64,000 nucleotides of DNA from Stackebrandtia albiflava (GTDB lineage Bacteria > Actinomycetota > Actinomycetes > Mycobacteriales > Micromonosporaceae). The notes under the pieces are model-generated. The model was not told where the DNA came from. It did no database searches and saw nothing but the letters and a program-made list of their open reading frames with translations. The DNA is taken from contig NZ_VLLL01000005.1 in the NCBI RefSeq assembly GCF_007994225.1, positions 1,287,142 through 1,351,141 on the forward strand, read 5' to 3'. Shown here piece after piece: positions 17,148 to 30,865 of this stretch (the stretch's first letter is position 1; each line of letters begins with the position of its first letter). Made by a program: the position numbers and the translations under genes.

Positions 17148-17849
17148 TCACACCGGTGTGAAGTCGAACCGTTGGCCGGGGAGGTCGGCGTCGCAAGCCA
17201 TGATCGCCATCGCCGTTCCGACGGCGGGTGTGGACTCCAGCGCGTCCAGGCACATGTCGTCGGTGCCGTTGACCGCCACCCCGAAACCGCCCTGCGGGTG
17301 CGGCACGAGTGTGAAGTCGGCGAAGGTGGCGTCGGCGCAGTCGTAGGGGGCGAACAGGTACCCGATCTCGTCGGCGGGGGCGTCCACCGACAGGCAGGCC
17401 GTCCAGTCCTCCTCGGTGAAGTCCATGAGCATTCGGTGTCCCCCGGAGGCGGCCGGTTCCAGGGTCACCGGCGGCGCCGCCTCCGCGCAACCGGCGAGCA
17501 CCACGACGGTGCGTTCCTCGTTGCCGGGCTCGGGACCGGCCGACATGCACAGATCGGTGTCGGCGACCCGGATCCGGTAATCGCCGGGGCCGGGAGGGGG
17601 AGTGTCGGAGGTGGTGTCGGCCGGTGCCTCGGACTCCTCCGGTGAGGGGGACACGGTGGAACCGGCGGACGGTTCGGCGGGACCGTCACCGGTCATCAGC
17701 ACGGCCGCGACGATGCTGCCCGCCAACAGCACGACCGCCGCGCAGATCAACGTGACGATGAATCTGGTCCGCTTGCGGCGTGTGCGTCGCGCCGCAAGCG
17801 GTTCGTAGGATACCGGGGGATACGCGGGTGTTCGGTGGGGAGTGGACAT
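17148..17849 (-). CDS. Membrane-anchored protein with ricin-like (beta-trefoil) ectodomain
   Basis: A 233-aa protein: short cytoplasmic N-terminus, a membrane helix (FIVTLICAAVVLLAGSIVAAVL) at about residues 30-51, a Pro/Ser/Thr linker, then an exposed domain of about 140 residues. The domain has repeated units such as YRIRVADTDLCMS, WTACLSVDAP and MCLDAL and ends with QRFDF, reminiscent of the QxW/F repeats of ricin-type lectins. Paired Cys residues in each unit suggest disulfides. Function unknown; carbohydrate binding is a guess. ATG at 17849 has AGGTGA upstream. Confidence 0.65.
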   Translation of the reverse strand: MSTPHRTPAYPPVSYEPLAARRTRRKRTRFIVTLICAAVVLLAGSIVAAVLMTGDGPAEPSAGSTVSPSPEESEAPADTTSDTPPPGPGDYRIRVADTDLCMSAGPEPGNEERTVVVLAGCAEAAPPVTLEPAASGGHRMLMDFTEEDWTACLSVDAPADEIGYLFAPYDCADATFADFTLVPHPQGGFGVAVNGTDDMCLDALESTPAVGTAMAIMACDADLPGQRFDFTPV

Positions 17850-18123
17850 GTCGTCACCTGTCGTGTGAGAATGCCGGGCTTCACCGCGCGGGTCGCGGGG
17901 TGCGAACACGCTACATCGTGACAAAGTGCATAAGACGTCCATACCCGTCTCGGTGCGGCCACCGGTTTCGGGGCCGTCGCGTTCCGAAGGCGGGCAGCGT
18001 GTCCGGCCGTGGGAGCGATCCCCATCGGGTCAAAACGATCGAGCGCGACATCTAGCGCAAATCGATCAATGACGATACGGTACTTCGCACCTGAGCATCG
18101 CTCAACGTCCATGGAGGACAACA

Positions 18124-18480
18124 ATGCCTGATTCGAAAGGAACGGGACGAGAGCCGGACGACCACGTGGACAGCCTCGCCGTCCAGCAGAGCCCCGAGTT
18201 CGCCGCCCTGCGCAAGGCCCTGCGACGGTTCGTCTTCCCCGCCACCGTGGCGTTCCTGGCCTGGTACGCACTGTACGTTCTACTGTCGACTTACGCCCGT
18301 GGCTTCATGGCCTTGCAGGTCACCGGGCACATCAACGTCGCGCTGATCTTCGGGGTGCTGCAGTTCGTCAGCACCTTCGGCCTCGCCTGGGCGTACGCCC
18401 GATACGCCGCCAGGCACCTCGACCCCAAGGCCGACGCGATCAAGGCCCGGATCGACGGTGACGAGGAGACGACGTCATGA
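18124..18480 (+). CDS. DUF485 membrane protein, partner of the solute symporter
   Basis: A 118-aa protein with two membrane helices (FVFPATVAFLAWYALYVLL and VALIFGVLQFVSTFGLAWAY) and the DUF485 signature around LSTYARGFM. In many bacteria DUF485 (YjcH-like) is encoded directly before acetate/solute symporters and is thought to be an accessory subunit. GGAGG lies 6 nt before the ATG. Its stop overlaps the next ATG (ATGA). Confidence 0.9.
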   Translation: MPDSKGTGREPDDHVDSLAVQQSPEFAALRKALRRFVFPATVAFLAWYALYVLLSTYARGFMALQVTGHINVALIFGVLQFVSTFGLAWAYARYAARHLDPKADAIKARIDGDEETTS

Positions 18481-20150
18481 ACCTGATCGCACAGGGTGTC
18501 GACGACACCTCCCGCACCTGGACCCTGTCGCTGTTCGTCGTCCTGGTGATCGCCACACTGGCGATCACGGCGTGGGCGGGGATGAAGTCCCGCAGCGCCA
18601 ACGACTTCTACGCCGGTGGCCGTTCGTTCTCCGGTTTCCAGAACGGCATGGCCCTCGGCGGCGACTACATGTCGGCGGCCTCGTTTCTGGGGATCGCCGG
18701 GATCATCGCGCTGTCCGGTTACGACGGATTCCTCTACTCGATCGGCTTCCTGGTCGCCTGGCTGGTGGCCCTGTTGCTCGTGGCCGAGCTGCTGCGCAAC
18801 TCCGGGAAGTACACGATGGCCGACGTCCTGGCCTTCCGGATGCGGCAACGACCGGTGCGCACCGCGGCGTCGGTCTCCACCGTCACGGTGTCCATCTTCT
18901 ACCTGCTGGCGCAGATGGTGGGCGCCGGTTCGCTGGTGGCCCTGCTACTCGGCATCGGGGAGAACGACACCTTCCTGGGCATGACCGCCGCGACCGCCGA
19001 GGCGCTCACCATCGTCGTGGTGGGTGTGCTGATGATCGTGTACGTCGTCATCGGCGGCATGAAGGGCACCACCTACGTACAGATCATCAAGGCGGTGCTC
19101 CTGCTGTTGGGCACCGCCCTGATGACGGTCCTCGTCATGTGGGCGTTCAAGTTCGACCTGTCCGGCCTGTTGGGTACCGCGGCGGCCGAGTCCGGTCAGG
19201 GTGAGGCGTTCCTGAACTCCGGCCTCAAGTACGGCACCGAGGTCTCCGGAGACCTGTGGCAGACCACCGTCAACAAGCTCGACCTGTTGTCGCTGGGCCT
19301 GGCGCTGGTGCTGGGGACCGCCGGCCTGCCGCACATCCTGATCAGGTTCTACACCGTTCCCACCGCCAAGGCCGCCCGTAAGAGCGTGCTGTGGGCGATC
19401 GGGATCATCGGGGTGTTCTACCTGATGACCCTCGCGTTGGGATTCGGCGCGGCGGCCCTGGTGGGCGGTGACGCCATCAAGGCGCAGGACCCCGCGGGCA
19501 ACGTGGCGGCGCCGCTGCTGGCCCAGGAGCTGGGCGAACGATTCTTCGGCGGTGACACCGGAGGCGCGGTGCTGCTGGCGTTGATCGCCGCCGTCGCGTT
19601 CGCCACGATCCTGGCGGTCGTGGCCGGACTGACGCTGGCGAGTTCGTCCTCGCTGGCGCACGACCTGTACGCCAACGTGTTCCGGCACGGCAAACCGCAG
19701 GACGAGCGGCAGGAGGTGCGGGTGGCGCGGTTCGCGGCGCTCGGTATCGGTGCGGTCGCGATCCTGTTGGCCATCTTCGCCCAGAACCTGAACGTGGCCT
19801 TCCTGGTGGCGTTGGCGTTCGCGGTGGCGGCGTCGGGCAACCTCCCCGCGATCCTGTACAGCCTGTTCTGGAAGCGGTTCACCACGTCCGGTGCGGTGTG
19901 GGCGATCTACGGCGGCCTGGGCACGGCGGTGCTGCTGGTGGTGTTCTCGCCGGTGCTGTCGGGTGCGGAGAACTCGATGTTCCCCGAGGCGGACTTCGCG
20001 TTCTTCCCGCTGAGCAATCCCGGACTGGTGTCGATCCCCGTCGGCTTCCTGTGCGGTTGGCTGGGGACGGTCCTGTCGAGGGAGCGGCCCGACGCCGGCA
20101 AGTACGCCGAGCTGGAGGTCCGGTCGCTGACCGGGATCGGGGCCCACTGA
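18477..20150 (+). CDS. Solute:sodium symporter, ActP-like
   Basis: A 557-aa sodium:solute symporter (SSS) family protein with about 13 helices. Signatures are NDFYAGGRSFSGFQNGMALGGDYMSAASFLG, GTTYVQIIKAV, and GTAGLPHILIRFYTVPTAKAAR. Coupling to DUF485 and the conserved segments point to a monocarboxylate or acetate transporter; ligand not proven. Translation is coupled to the DUF485 gene by a 4-nt overlap. A strong terminator follows. Confidence 0.9.
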   Translation: MNLIAQGVDDTSRTWTLSLFVVLVIATLAITAWAGMKSRSANDFYAGGRSFSGFQNGMALGGDYMSAASFLGIAGIIALSGYDGFLYSIGFLVAWLVALLLVAELLRNSGKYTMADVLAFRMRQRPVRTAASVSTVTVSIFYLLAQMVGAGSLVALLLGIGENDTFLGMTAATAEALTIVVVGVLMIVYVVIGGMKGTTYVQIIKAVLLLLGTALMTVLVMWAFKFDLSGLLGTAAAESGQGEAFLNSGLKYGTEVSGDLWQTTVNKLDLLSLGLALVLGTAGLPHILIRFYTVPTAKAARKSVLWAIGIIGVFYLMTLALGFGAAALVGGDAIKAQDPAGNVAAPLLAQELGERFFGGDTGGAVLLALIAAVAFATILAVVAGLTLASSSSLAHDLYANVFRHGKPQDERQEVRVARFAALGIGAVAILLAIFAQNLNVAFLVALAFAVAASGNLPAILYSLFWKRFTTSGAVWAIYGGLGTAVLLVVFSPVLSGAENSMFPEADFAFFPLSNPGLVSIPVGFLCGWLGTVLSRERPDAGKYAELEVRSLTGIGAH

Positions 20151-20154
20151 GGCA

Positions 20155-20190
20155 GGGGTGTGGCGGTCGGCGCACCGGCCGCCACACCCC
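20155..20190 (+). terminator. Hairpin terminator after the symporter gene
   Basis: A perfect 12-bp stem GGGGTGTGGCGG/CCGCCACACCCC, extended by four inner pairs to a CGCA loop. Confidence 0.8.
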
Positions 20191-20223
20191 GGTGCCGACC
20201 GGGCTCCCGGAAACTGTCAAGTA

Positions 20224-20286
20224 TGTAAAGAGAACCATAAATATTTGATTAGGATCTTTACAGATTCGTTGCGGCACTTCGATACT
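20224..20286 (+). promoter_or_regulatory. Large palindromic operator overlapping the DoxX-like gene promoter
   Basis: TGTAAAGA (20224-20231) and TCTTTACA (20255-20262) are perfect inverted repeats 23 bp apart. The 8-bp palindrome AAATATTT (20239-20246) sits almost at the centre. The right arm overlaps a -35 (TTTACA 20257-20262; GATACT -10 at 20281-20286, 18-bp spacer). The block is strikingly AT-rich for this genome. A repressor binding both arms would occlude the promoter. Confidence 0.6.
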
Positions 20287-20318
20287 GGGCGTCATCGACC
20301 CTTGTGAAAGGCACGCCC

Positions 20319-20888
20319 ATGACCGGTACCGCATCCCCGACCCGGATACCCGACCACGCCCCGGCCGCCTACCCGGCGCAGGCCCCGCCCGCGCTCGGAA
20401 CGGCCGCGCGATACACGTTGGCGATCGCGCGCATCGCCGTCGGTTGGGTGTTCCTGTGGGCCTTCCTCGACAAGACCTTCGGTCTCGGACTCCCGACGCC
20501 CGCGGGTTCCGGCTGGCTCGACGGCGGCAGTCCCACCTCCGGTTACCTCGCCGGCCAGGCCGCCAAGCCCGGTGGACTCGCCCAGCTCTTCGCCGGACTC
20601 AGCGGGCAGACGTGGGTGGACTGGCTGTTCATGATCGGCATGGGCGGCGTCGGTGCCGCCCTGGTGCTCGGCGTCGGAATGCGGCTCGCCGCCGTCGGCG
20701 CCGTGTGCGTCATGGTTCCACTGTGGCTGTCGTCGTGGCCGCTGGCCGCGAACCCCTTCATGGACCAGCATCTGGTGTACCTGTTGGCCGCCGTCGCCCT
20801 GGCCGCCACCGACGCCGGTGACACCGCCGGACTCGGCCGTCCGTGGTCCCGCACCCGGCTGGTCCGCGCGCTCCCCGTCCTGCGCTGA
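20319..20888 (+). CDS. DoxX-like membrane protein
   Basis: A 189-aa integral membrane protein with four predicted helices, beginning ARIAVGWVFLWAFLDKTFGLG, then DWLFMIGMGGVGAALVLGVGM, AAVGAVCVMVPLWLSSW and DQHLVYLLAAVALAATDAG. This matches the DoxX/TQO-large-subunit family, small membrane proteins linked to quinone or thiosulfate redox chemistry. A Gly/Ser-rich loop of 35 residues lies between helices 1 and 2. I chose ATG 20319 (AAAGG 7 nt upstream). It is monocistronic between terminators and sits behind a large palindrome, so it is probably tightly regulated. Confidence 0.8.
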   Translation: MTGTASPTRIPDHAPAAYPAQAPPALGTAARYTLAIARIAVGWVFLWAFLDKTFGLGLPTPAGSGWLDGGSPTSGYLAGQAAKPGGLAQLFAGLSGQTWVDWLFMIGMGGVGAALVLGVGMRLAAVGAVCVMVPLWLSSWPLAANPFMDQHLVYLLAAVALAATDAGDTAGLGRPWSRTRLVRALPVLR

Positions 20889-20906
20889 ACGACCCCGGAA
20901 ACGATT

Positions 20907-20938
20907 CGGCCCGTGAACCCGAACGGGTTCACGGGCCG
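20907..20938. terminator. Bidirectional hairpin terminator
   Basis: CGGCCCGTGAACCCG pairs with CGGGTTCACGGGCCG around a minimal AA loop, between convergent genes. Confidence 0.8.
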
Positions 20939-20975
20939 GACATGTCCGAGGCGGTGCCTCAGACCGGTCGAGTCG

Positions 20976-21806
20976 TCACGCGAGCGACTTGACGCAGAAG
21001 ATCCACTTCAGCTCACCGGGGTACTCGGTGAGGTTCGAGTAGTAGAAGTCGAATTCCTGGCCACACACCGAGATGGCCTCGTTCATCTCCTGCTCCGAGT
21101 CGTTCATGGTGCCCGACAGCCCGGACTGGCTGGCCGTGACCTCCTCGTACGCCTCGGCCGAACCGCAGTCCACGATGGTCAGCGGGTACTCCGAGGTGCT
21201 GACGTCGGCCAGGCACTGCCCGGTCTCCGCCGGCGAACCCCACTTGGGGGTGTCCACGTTGATCGGGTCGAGGCAGATCAACCAGTCGAGGCTGCCGCTG
21301 CGGGCGTCCTCCTGGTAGAGGTACTCCGCCGCGTCGGTACCGGCGCAGGTCGCCTCGGCCACCGCGACCTCGTCGCTGCCGGACGGGCTGTCCTCGCGGG
21401 CGACGATGTTGAAGTACGCCTCGGGGTCGGCGCAGTCGACGGTCTTGACGTCCTCGGCGCTCAGCGCCTGGGTGGTGCAGTCACCGACGTCGGCGACCGA
21501 GGTGTCACCGGTCATGACGCTGATGATCCAGCCGCCCGCACCGAGCACCACGACCACGACCACCGCGATGACGATGCGCAGCGCGATGTTCTTGCCGACG
21601 TTCTTGGCGGCACCGCCGAAACCCCCACCGGGCGGGGGAGTGCCGGGGCCGCCGGCTGCCGGGAAACCGCTGGGCGTCTGCCCCGGGTGACCCTGTTGTT
21701 GTCCGTACCCGGGCTGCTGCGGCGGCGGAGTCTGCTGTCCGTAGCCAGGCTGCTGAGGCGGCTGCTGCCCAGGGTAGCCACCCTGGTAGGGCGGTGGCTG
21801 AGTCAT
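20976..21806 (-). CDS. Membrane-anchored LppU-like protein with Gly/Pro/Gln-rich N-terminus
   Basis: A 276-aa protein. Residues 1-60 are a repetitive PGYGQQ/PPPQQ cytoplasmic tail, followed by a basic spacer, one membrane helix (LRIVIAVVVVVVLGAGGWIISVM) and an exposed domain. The exposed part has two similar Cys-containing units, VGDCTTQ...TVDCADPEAYFNI and TGQCLADV...TIVDCGSAEAYEEV, as in LppU/SCO3897-type actinobacterial proteins of unknown function. I chose ATG 21806, with GGAGAG 6 nt upstream. Extracellular disulfides are likely. Confidence 0.7.
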   Translation of the reverse strand: MTQPPPYQGGYPGQQPPQQPGYGQQTPPPQQPGYGQQQGHPGQTPSGFPAAGGPGTPPPGGGFGGAAKNVGKNIALRIVIAVVVVVVLGAGGWIISVMTGDTSVADVGDCTTQALSAEDVKTVDCADPEAYFNIVAREDSPSGSDEVAVAEATCAGTDAAEYLYQEDARSGSLDWLICLDPINVDTPKWGSPAETGQCLADVSTSEYPLTIVDCGSAEAYEEVTASQSGLSGTMNDSEQEMNEAISVCGQEFDFYYSNLTEYPGELKWIFCVKSLA

Positions 21807-22227
21807 GTCTGTCTCTCCGAAGGGTTGTGATTTCCGACCGCGCCGATTGGGGGATAGGTGCGCGGACTTGGTGACAATAGCGGCCGGGTGCCACAATTTT
21901 TCGCCGCGTCCCGCCTGGTCACACCCGGTCACCGGCGACTTCCGCACCGTTGCGCGCGCCGCCCCTTACCGGCCCTCGCGCGCCCGATCGCCCCGTTTCG
22001 CCGGAGCCGGTCGCTTCCGCGCCGTTCGGCCGGTTCGGGCGGCCGCGGTCCCCTCCGTCCGCGACCGGCCCGCTACCAGATCACGGGACGGGACTGGAAG
22101 GCCGCCATCACGTCGAATACACTGACACGACTACGGGCCGACGTCGTCCCTGTTCCGAAACACGACCCCGGTGCAAGACGCCCACGTCACCGGCGGATCA
22201 CATCCGACGACGAATGGAGGCCCGAGC
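21807..22227. other. Divergent intergenic region upstream of gltB with a weak GlnR-like site
   Basis: A 421-bp spacer. The only notable element is GTCCC-TGTTCC-GAAAC at 22146-22161, which fits the actinobacterial GlnR half-box pattern GTnAC-N6-GAAAC with one mismatch, 66 bp before gltB. No well-spaced promoter, RNA gene or repeat is visible. Confidence 0.35.
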
Positions 22228-26758
<4,531 letters not shown>

Positions 26759-26766
<8 letters not shown>

Positions 26767-28252
26767 CTCGACCGGATTCCTCCGGCATCGCCGCGGGTTG
26801 CCGCCGCGCCGGCCGGTGCCGCTGCGGCTGATGGACTGGCGTGAGGTCTACGAGGCCGGCGAGGAGGGCGCGCTGCGCGACCAGGCGTCACGTTGCATGG
26901 ACTGCGGTATCCCGTTCTGCCACGAGGGATGTCCACTGGGGAACAAGATCCCCGAGTGGAACGACCTGGTCCGTACCGGGCGGTGGGAGGAGGCGTTGCG
27001 CCAGTTGCACGCCACCAACAACTTCCCCGAGTTCACCGGCCGACTGTGCCCCGCCCCCTGTGAGGCGTCCTGCGTCCTGGGCATCGGCACCGGCGCGCCC
27101 GGCTACGGAGACGACGTCGGCGCCGTCACGATCAAACAGATCGAGGTGGAGATCATCGACCGGGCGTTCGCCGACGGGACCGTCGCCCCGGTGGCACCGC
27201 CGCCGGCCACCGGCCGCAGCGTCGCCGTCGTCGGTTCCGGGCCGGCGGGCCTGGCCGCCGCCCAGCAGTTGGCGCGCGCCGGGCACGCCGTCACCGTGTA
27301 CGAGCGCGACGACGCCCCCGGCGGCCTGCTCAGGTACGGCATCCCCGACTTCAAACTGGAGAAGCACCACATCGACCGCCGGCTCGACCAGTTGCGGGAC
27401 GAGGGGGTCCAGTTCGTCACCGACTGCGAGATCGGCGTCGACGTGTCCATGACCCACCTGCGCCGCCGCCACGACGCCGTGTTGCTGGCGGTGGGCGCGT
27501 TGGAGGCACGCGACACCGACACACCCGGCAGGTCGCTCGGGGGAGTCCACCTGGCGATGTCCCACCTCGTCGACTCCAACCGGGTCGTCGCCGGGCGGGC
27601 ACCGTTCCCCACCATCGACGCCGCCGGTAAACACGTCGTGATCATCGGCGGTGGCGACACCGCCGCAGACTGCCTCGGTGTCGCGCACCGGCAGGGCGCC
27701 GCGTCCGTCACCCAGCTCGACCTCTACCCGGAGCCGCCGCGCCTGCGCGACGAGGCCCGGGACCCGTGGCCGGTGTGGCCCACCCTGCTGCGCGACTACC
27801 CCGCCCACGAGGAGGGCGGTGAACGCGTGTTCGCGGTGGCCGCCGCCGAGTTCGTCGGTGACGACGCCGGTCGGGTCAAGGCGATGCGCATCGCCGAGGT
27901 GACCGTCGACAAGTCGGGTGGCCGCCGTGTCGTGAACGAGGTGCCCGGTACCGCCCGGGAGATTCCCGCCGACCTCGTGCTGCTCGCCATCGGCTTCGCC
28001 GGGACCGAACGACAGCCGCTTCTGGAACAGGCCGGCCTTCAGCGCCGCGCCGGGGTGCTCGACTGTGGACCGGACTGGCAGACCGACGCCGACGGCGTCT
28101 TCGTCGCCGGTGACGCCCACCGCGGCGCCTCGCTCATCGTCTGGGCGATCGCCGAGGGGCGTGCCGCGGCGGCCGCGATCCACCGTCGGCTCGGCGGTGA
28201 GGACGACCTCGCCTCCCCGGTGACCTCCGACGAGGTGCCGCTGCGCACATGA
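26759..28252 (+). CDS. gltD: Glutamate synthase small subunit
   Basis: A 497-aa NADPH-oxidising subunit feeding electrons to GltB. Two N-terminal [4Fe-4S] motifs ([16 protein letters not shown] and CPAPCEASC), FAD site [19 protein letters not shown] and NADPH site [13 protein letters not shown]. The ATG overlaps the gltB end and has AAGGAGG upstream, so the subunits are translationally coupled. Confidence 0.97.
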
Positions 28253-28290
28253 CCGGCTGCGGACGGCCCCGCCGTGTGAGGATGACGGAC

Positions 28291-28878
28291 ATGGTGAAAC
28301 TGACCCGCGTCGAGGACGCGGCGGCATACGGCGGCGGCCTGCTCACCGGCGAACGGGTGAGACTACGACCGTTGCACGCCGACGACCTCGACGTGTTCGA
28401 GCGGTGGTGGGAGGATCCGGCGTGGATGGTGCTGCAACAGGTGATGGTGCGGCCGGCCCCCGTCGGTCGCGCCCGTGAGCTGTTCACGCGCTGGAGCGCC
28501 AACACCACCCCCGGCTCGGTCGGTTTCAGTGTGACCGACGCCGACGGCGTCCTCGTCGGGCACGTCACCCTCTACGGGGCGGAGCTGCCCGAGCGGGCGG
28601 CGACGCTGGCCGTCGTCGTCGCGCCGGACCGGGTCGGCGAGGGACTGGGCCCGGACGCGGTCAGGGTGATGCTGCGGTACGGGTTCCGGGAGATGGGCCT
28701 GAACCGGATCGAACTGACCGTCTGGGAGTTCAACACCCGGGCGGTGCGGGCGTACGCGAAGTGCGGTTTCGTCATGGAGGGCCGTCGCCGCCAGGCCGTC
28801 CACCACGACGGCCGGTTCCACGACCAGATCATCATGTCGGTGCTGGCGTCCGAGTGGGAGGCCGCCCGGGGTGGCTGA
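28291..28878 (+). CDS. RimJ/RimL-type GNAT acetyltransferase
   Basis: A protein of about 195 aa. LTGERVRLRPLHADDLDVFERWW is the typical N-terminal start of RimJ/RimL-like GNATs, followed by VVVAPDRVGEGLGPDAV (acetyl-CoA loop) and NRIELTVWEFNTRAVRAYAKCGFV. Substrate unknown. Start is uncertain: ATG 28291 has GAGG 9 nt upstream, while ATG 28249 overlaps the gltD stop (ATGA) and would add 14 residues. Probably the last gene of the glt transcript. Confidence 0.85.
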   Translation: MVKLTRVEDAAAYGGGLLTGERVRLRPLHADDLDVFERWWEDPAWMVLQQVMVRPAPVGRARELFTRWSANTTPGSVGFSVTDADGVLVGHVTLYGAELPERAATLAVVVAPDRVGEGLGPDAVRVMLRYGFREMGLNRIELTVWEFNTRAVRAYAKCGFVMEGRRRQAVHHDGRFHDQIIMSVLASEWEAARGG

Positions 28879-28941
28879 GGGCGGTACGGCTCACCGTGAC
28901 CGGCCGGGTCGCCGGCTCCGTCGAGGCGCTACGGTTGCCGG

Positions 28942-29358
28942 GTGTCGCAACAACCCGGTGAACCCGAATCCCCAGAGCCCGGCGGCCCCCGTGACGGGCA
29001 CCGGCAGGCCGGCGAACGGGACCTGAGGGAGGCCCGGGAGACCCTCGACCGGGTACGCCGCGAGATGCCGTTCCGGCGGTCCCTGTGGGGATTCCGCCTC
29101 TACTACACCGCGATGTTCTCCAGCCTGGGGACCATCCTGGTGGGCTGCTTCGACGGACTGGAGTCGGCGCTGGTGGTGGTGCCGGTAGCCCTGCCGTTCG
29201 CGCTGGCCGGGTACCTCTACGGCTACTTCCAGAACCGGGACGAGTACCGCAGGTTCCTGGAAGCGGCCACCCCCGACGTGTGGCACGCCCGCCGGGACCG
29301 GAAGAACCAGTGGCAGGCCGCCGTCCTGCGGGACTCCTTCATGGGCCGCCTACAGTGA
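28942..29358 (+). CDS. Small two-helix membrane protein
   Basis: A 138-aa protein. A charged N-terminal segment with short coiled-coil character (LREARETLDRVRREM) precedes two helices (YYTAMFSSLGTILVGCF and ALVVVPVALPFALAGYLYGYF) and a basic C-terminus. No recognised family. The GTG has no ribosome site but lies 7 nt after TACGGT (28930-28935), so it may be translated from a leaderless mRNA. Confidence 0.65.
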   Translation: MSQQPGEPESPEPGGPRDGHRQAGERDLREARETLDRVRREMPFRRSLWGFRLYYTAMFSSLGTILVGCFDGLESALVVVPVALPFALAGYLYGYFQNRDEYRRFLEAATPDVWHARRDRKNQWQAAVLRDSFMGRLQ

Positions 29359-29430
29359 ACGGTGAATACACCGGATTTTTAGCGGTCGTTAACCTCCCCG
29401 CCCGTGTGACCAGCCGAAATCGTCGGGGAC

Positions 29431-29436
29431 TAGGCT
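29431..29436 (+). promoter_or_regulatory. -10 element for leaderless pyk mRNA
   Basis: TAGGCT ends 7 nt before the pyk GTG and no Shine-Dalgarno lies between. The expected start of transcription coincides with the start codon. The -35 is weak (TGACCA with an 18-bp spacer). Confidence 0.5.
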
Positions 29437-29443
29437 CGAACAC

Positions 29444-30865
29444 GTGACCCGTCGAGCCAAGATCGTTTGCACCATAGGACCCGCCACCGCCACCCGGGAA
29501 CGCATCCGGGGTCTGGCCGAAGCCGGCATGGACGTCGCCCGGCTGAACTTCAGTCACGGCAGCCACGCGGACCACGAGGCGGTGTACCACCTGGTACGCG
29601 CCGCGGCCGAGGAGACCGGCCGGGCCATCGGCATCCTCGCCGACCTGCAGGGACCGAAGATCCGGCTCGGCAAGTTCCAGAACGGCAGCGCCGAATGGCG
29701 TACCGGCGACCACATCACCATCACCGGCGACGAGGACGTCGTCGGCATGGCCGACCGTGTCGGGGTCACCTACACGAAACTTCCGGCCGAGGTCAACACC
29801 GGAGACCGGCTCCTCGTCGACGACGGGAAGCTCTCCCTGGAGGTGCTGGACGTCGAAGGCGACGACATCCGTTGCCTGGTGGTGGAGGGCGGCCCGGTCT
29901 CCGACCACAAGGGCCTGTCACTGCCCAACGTGGCCATCAGCGTCCCCGCCCTGTCCGAGAAGGACACCGAGGACCTGCGGTTCGCGCTGTCGCTCGGCGT
30001 CGACCTGGTCGCGTTGTCGTTCGTGCGCACCCCCGAGGACATCAAGCCCGTCCACGCCATCATGGCCGAGCTGGACGCCCGGCGGCCGGTGCTCGCCAAG
30101 ATCGAGAAACCCGAGGCCGTCGACCGCCTCGAGTCGATCGTGCTCGCCTTCGACGGCATCATGGTCGCCCGCGGCGACCTGGGTGTGGAGCTTCCGCTGG
30201 AGCAGGTGCCGTTGGTGCAGAAGCGCTGCGTGCAACTGTGCCGGGAGAACGCCAAGCCGGTCATCGTGGCCACCCAGATGCTCGACTCGATGATCAACAA
30301 CGCCCGCCCCACCCGCGCCGAGACCTCCGACGTCGCCAACGCCGTGCTCGACGGCGCCGACGCGGTGATGCTGTCGGGCGAGACCAGCGTCGGCAAGTAC
30401 CCCGTCGGTACGGTCAGGACCATGGCCCGCATCGTCGCCACCACCGAAGGCGGCCACTTCACGCCACCGCGCCTGGCGCACGACCCCAAGACCCAGGGTG
30501 GCGCGATCACCGCGGCGGCCTCCCGGGTCGCGAGCGCCGTCGACGCCAAGGCGCTGGTGGCGTTCAGCCAGACCGGCGACACCGTGCGGCGGTTGTCGCG
30601 GCTGCACTGTCCGCTGCCGCTGCTGGCGTTCACCCCGGAGGAGAAGACCCGCGGCCAGTTGGCGCTGTCGTGGGGCGTCGACGCGCACCTGGTGCCGTTC
30701 GTTCACCACACCGACGAGATGTTCCAGCAGGTGGACGAGGCGATGATCCGGCTCGGTGCCGCCGAGGCAGGTGACCTGGTCGTCATCGTCGCCGGTTCCC
30801 CGCCGGGCACCCCCGGCTCCACCAACACCCTGCGAGTCCACCGGGTCGGATCGGTGGACCGGTAG
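29444..30865 (+). CDS. pyk: Pyruvate kinase
   Basis: A 473-aa glycolytic enzyme converting phosphoenolpyruvate and ADP to pyruvate and ATP. Signatures: KIVCTIGPAT, RLNFSHGSH, LADLQGPKIRLG, the catalytic LAKIEKPEAVD, MVARGDLGVELP and TRAETSDVANAVLDG. The C-terminal allosteric domain is complete. GTG start is likely leaderless. The stop TAG overlaps the next GTG by one base (TAGTG). Confidence 0.97.
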   Translation: MTRRAKIVCTIGPATATRERIRGLAEAGMDVARLNFSHGSHADHEAVYHLVRAAAEETGRAIGILADLQGPKIRLGKFQNGSAEWRTGDHITITGDEDVVGMADRVGVTYTKLPAEVNTGDRLLVDDGKLSLEVLDVEGDDIRCLVVEGGPVSDHKGLSLPNVAISVPALSEKDTEDLRFALSLGVDLVALSFVRTPEDIKPVHAIMAELDARRPVLAKIEKPEAVDRLESIVLAFDGIMVARGDLGVELPLEQVPLVQKRCVQLCRENAKPVIVATQMLDSMINNARPTRAETSDVANAVLDGADAVMLSGETSVGKYPVGTVRTMARIVATTEGGHFTPPRLAHDPKTQGGAITAAASRVASAVDAKALVAFSQTGDTVRRLSRLHCPLPLLAFTPEEKTRGQLALSWGVDAHLVPFVHHTDEMFQQVDEAMIRLGAAEAGDLVVIVAGSPPGTPGSTNTLRVHRVGSVDR

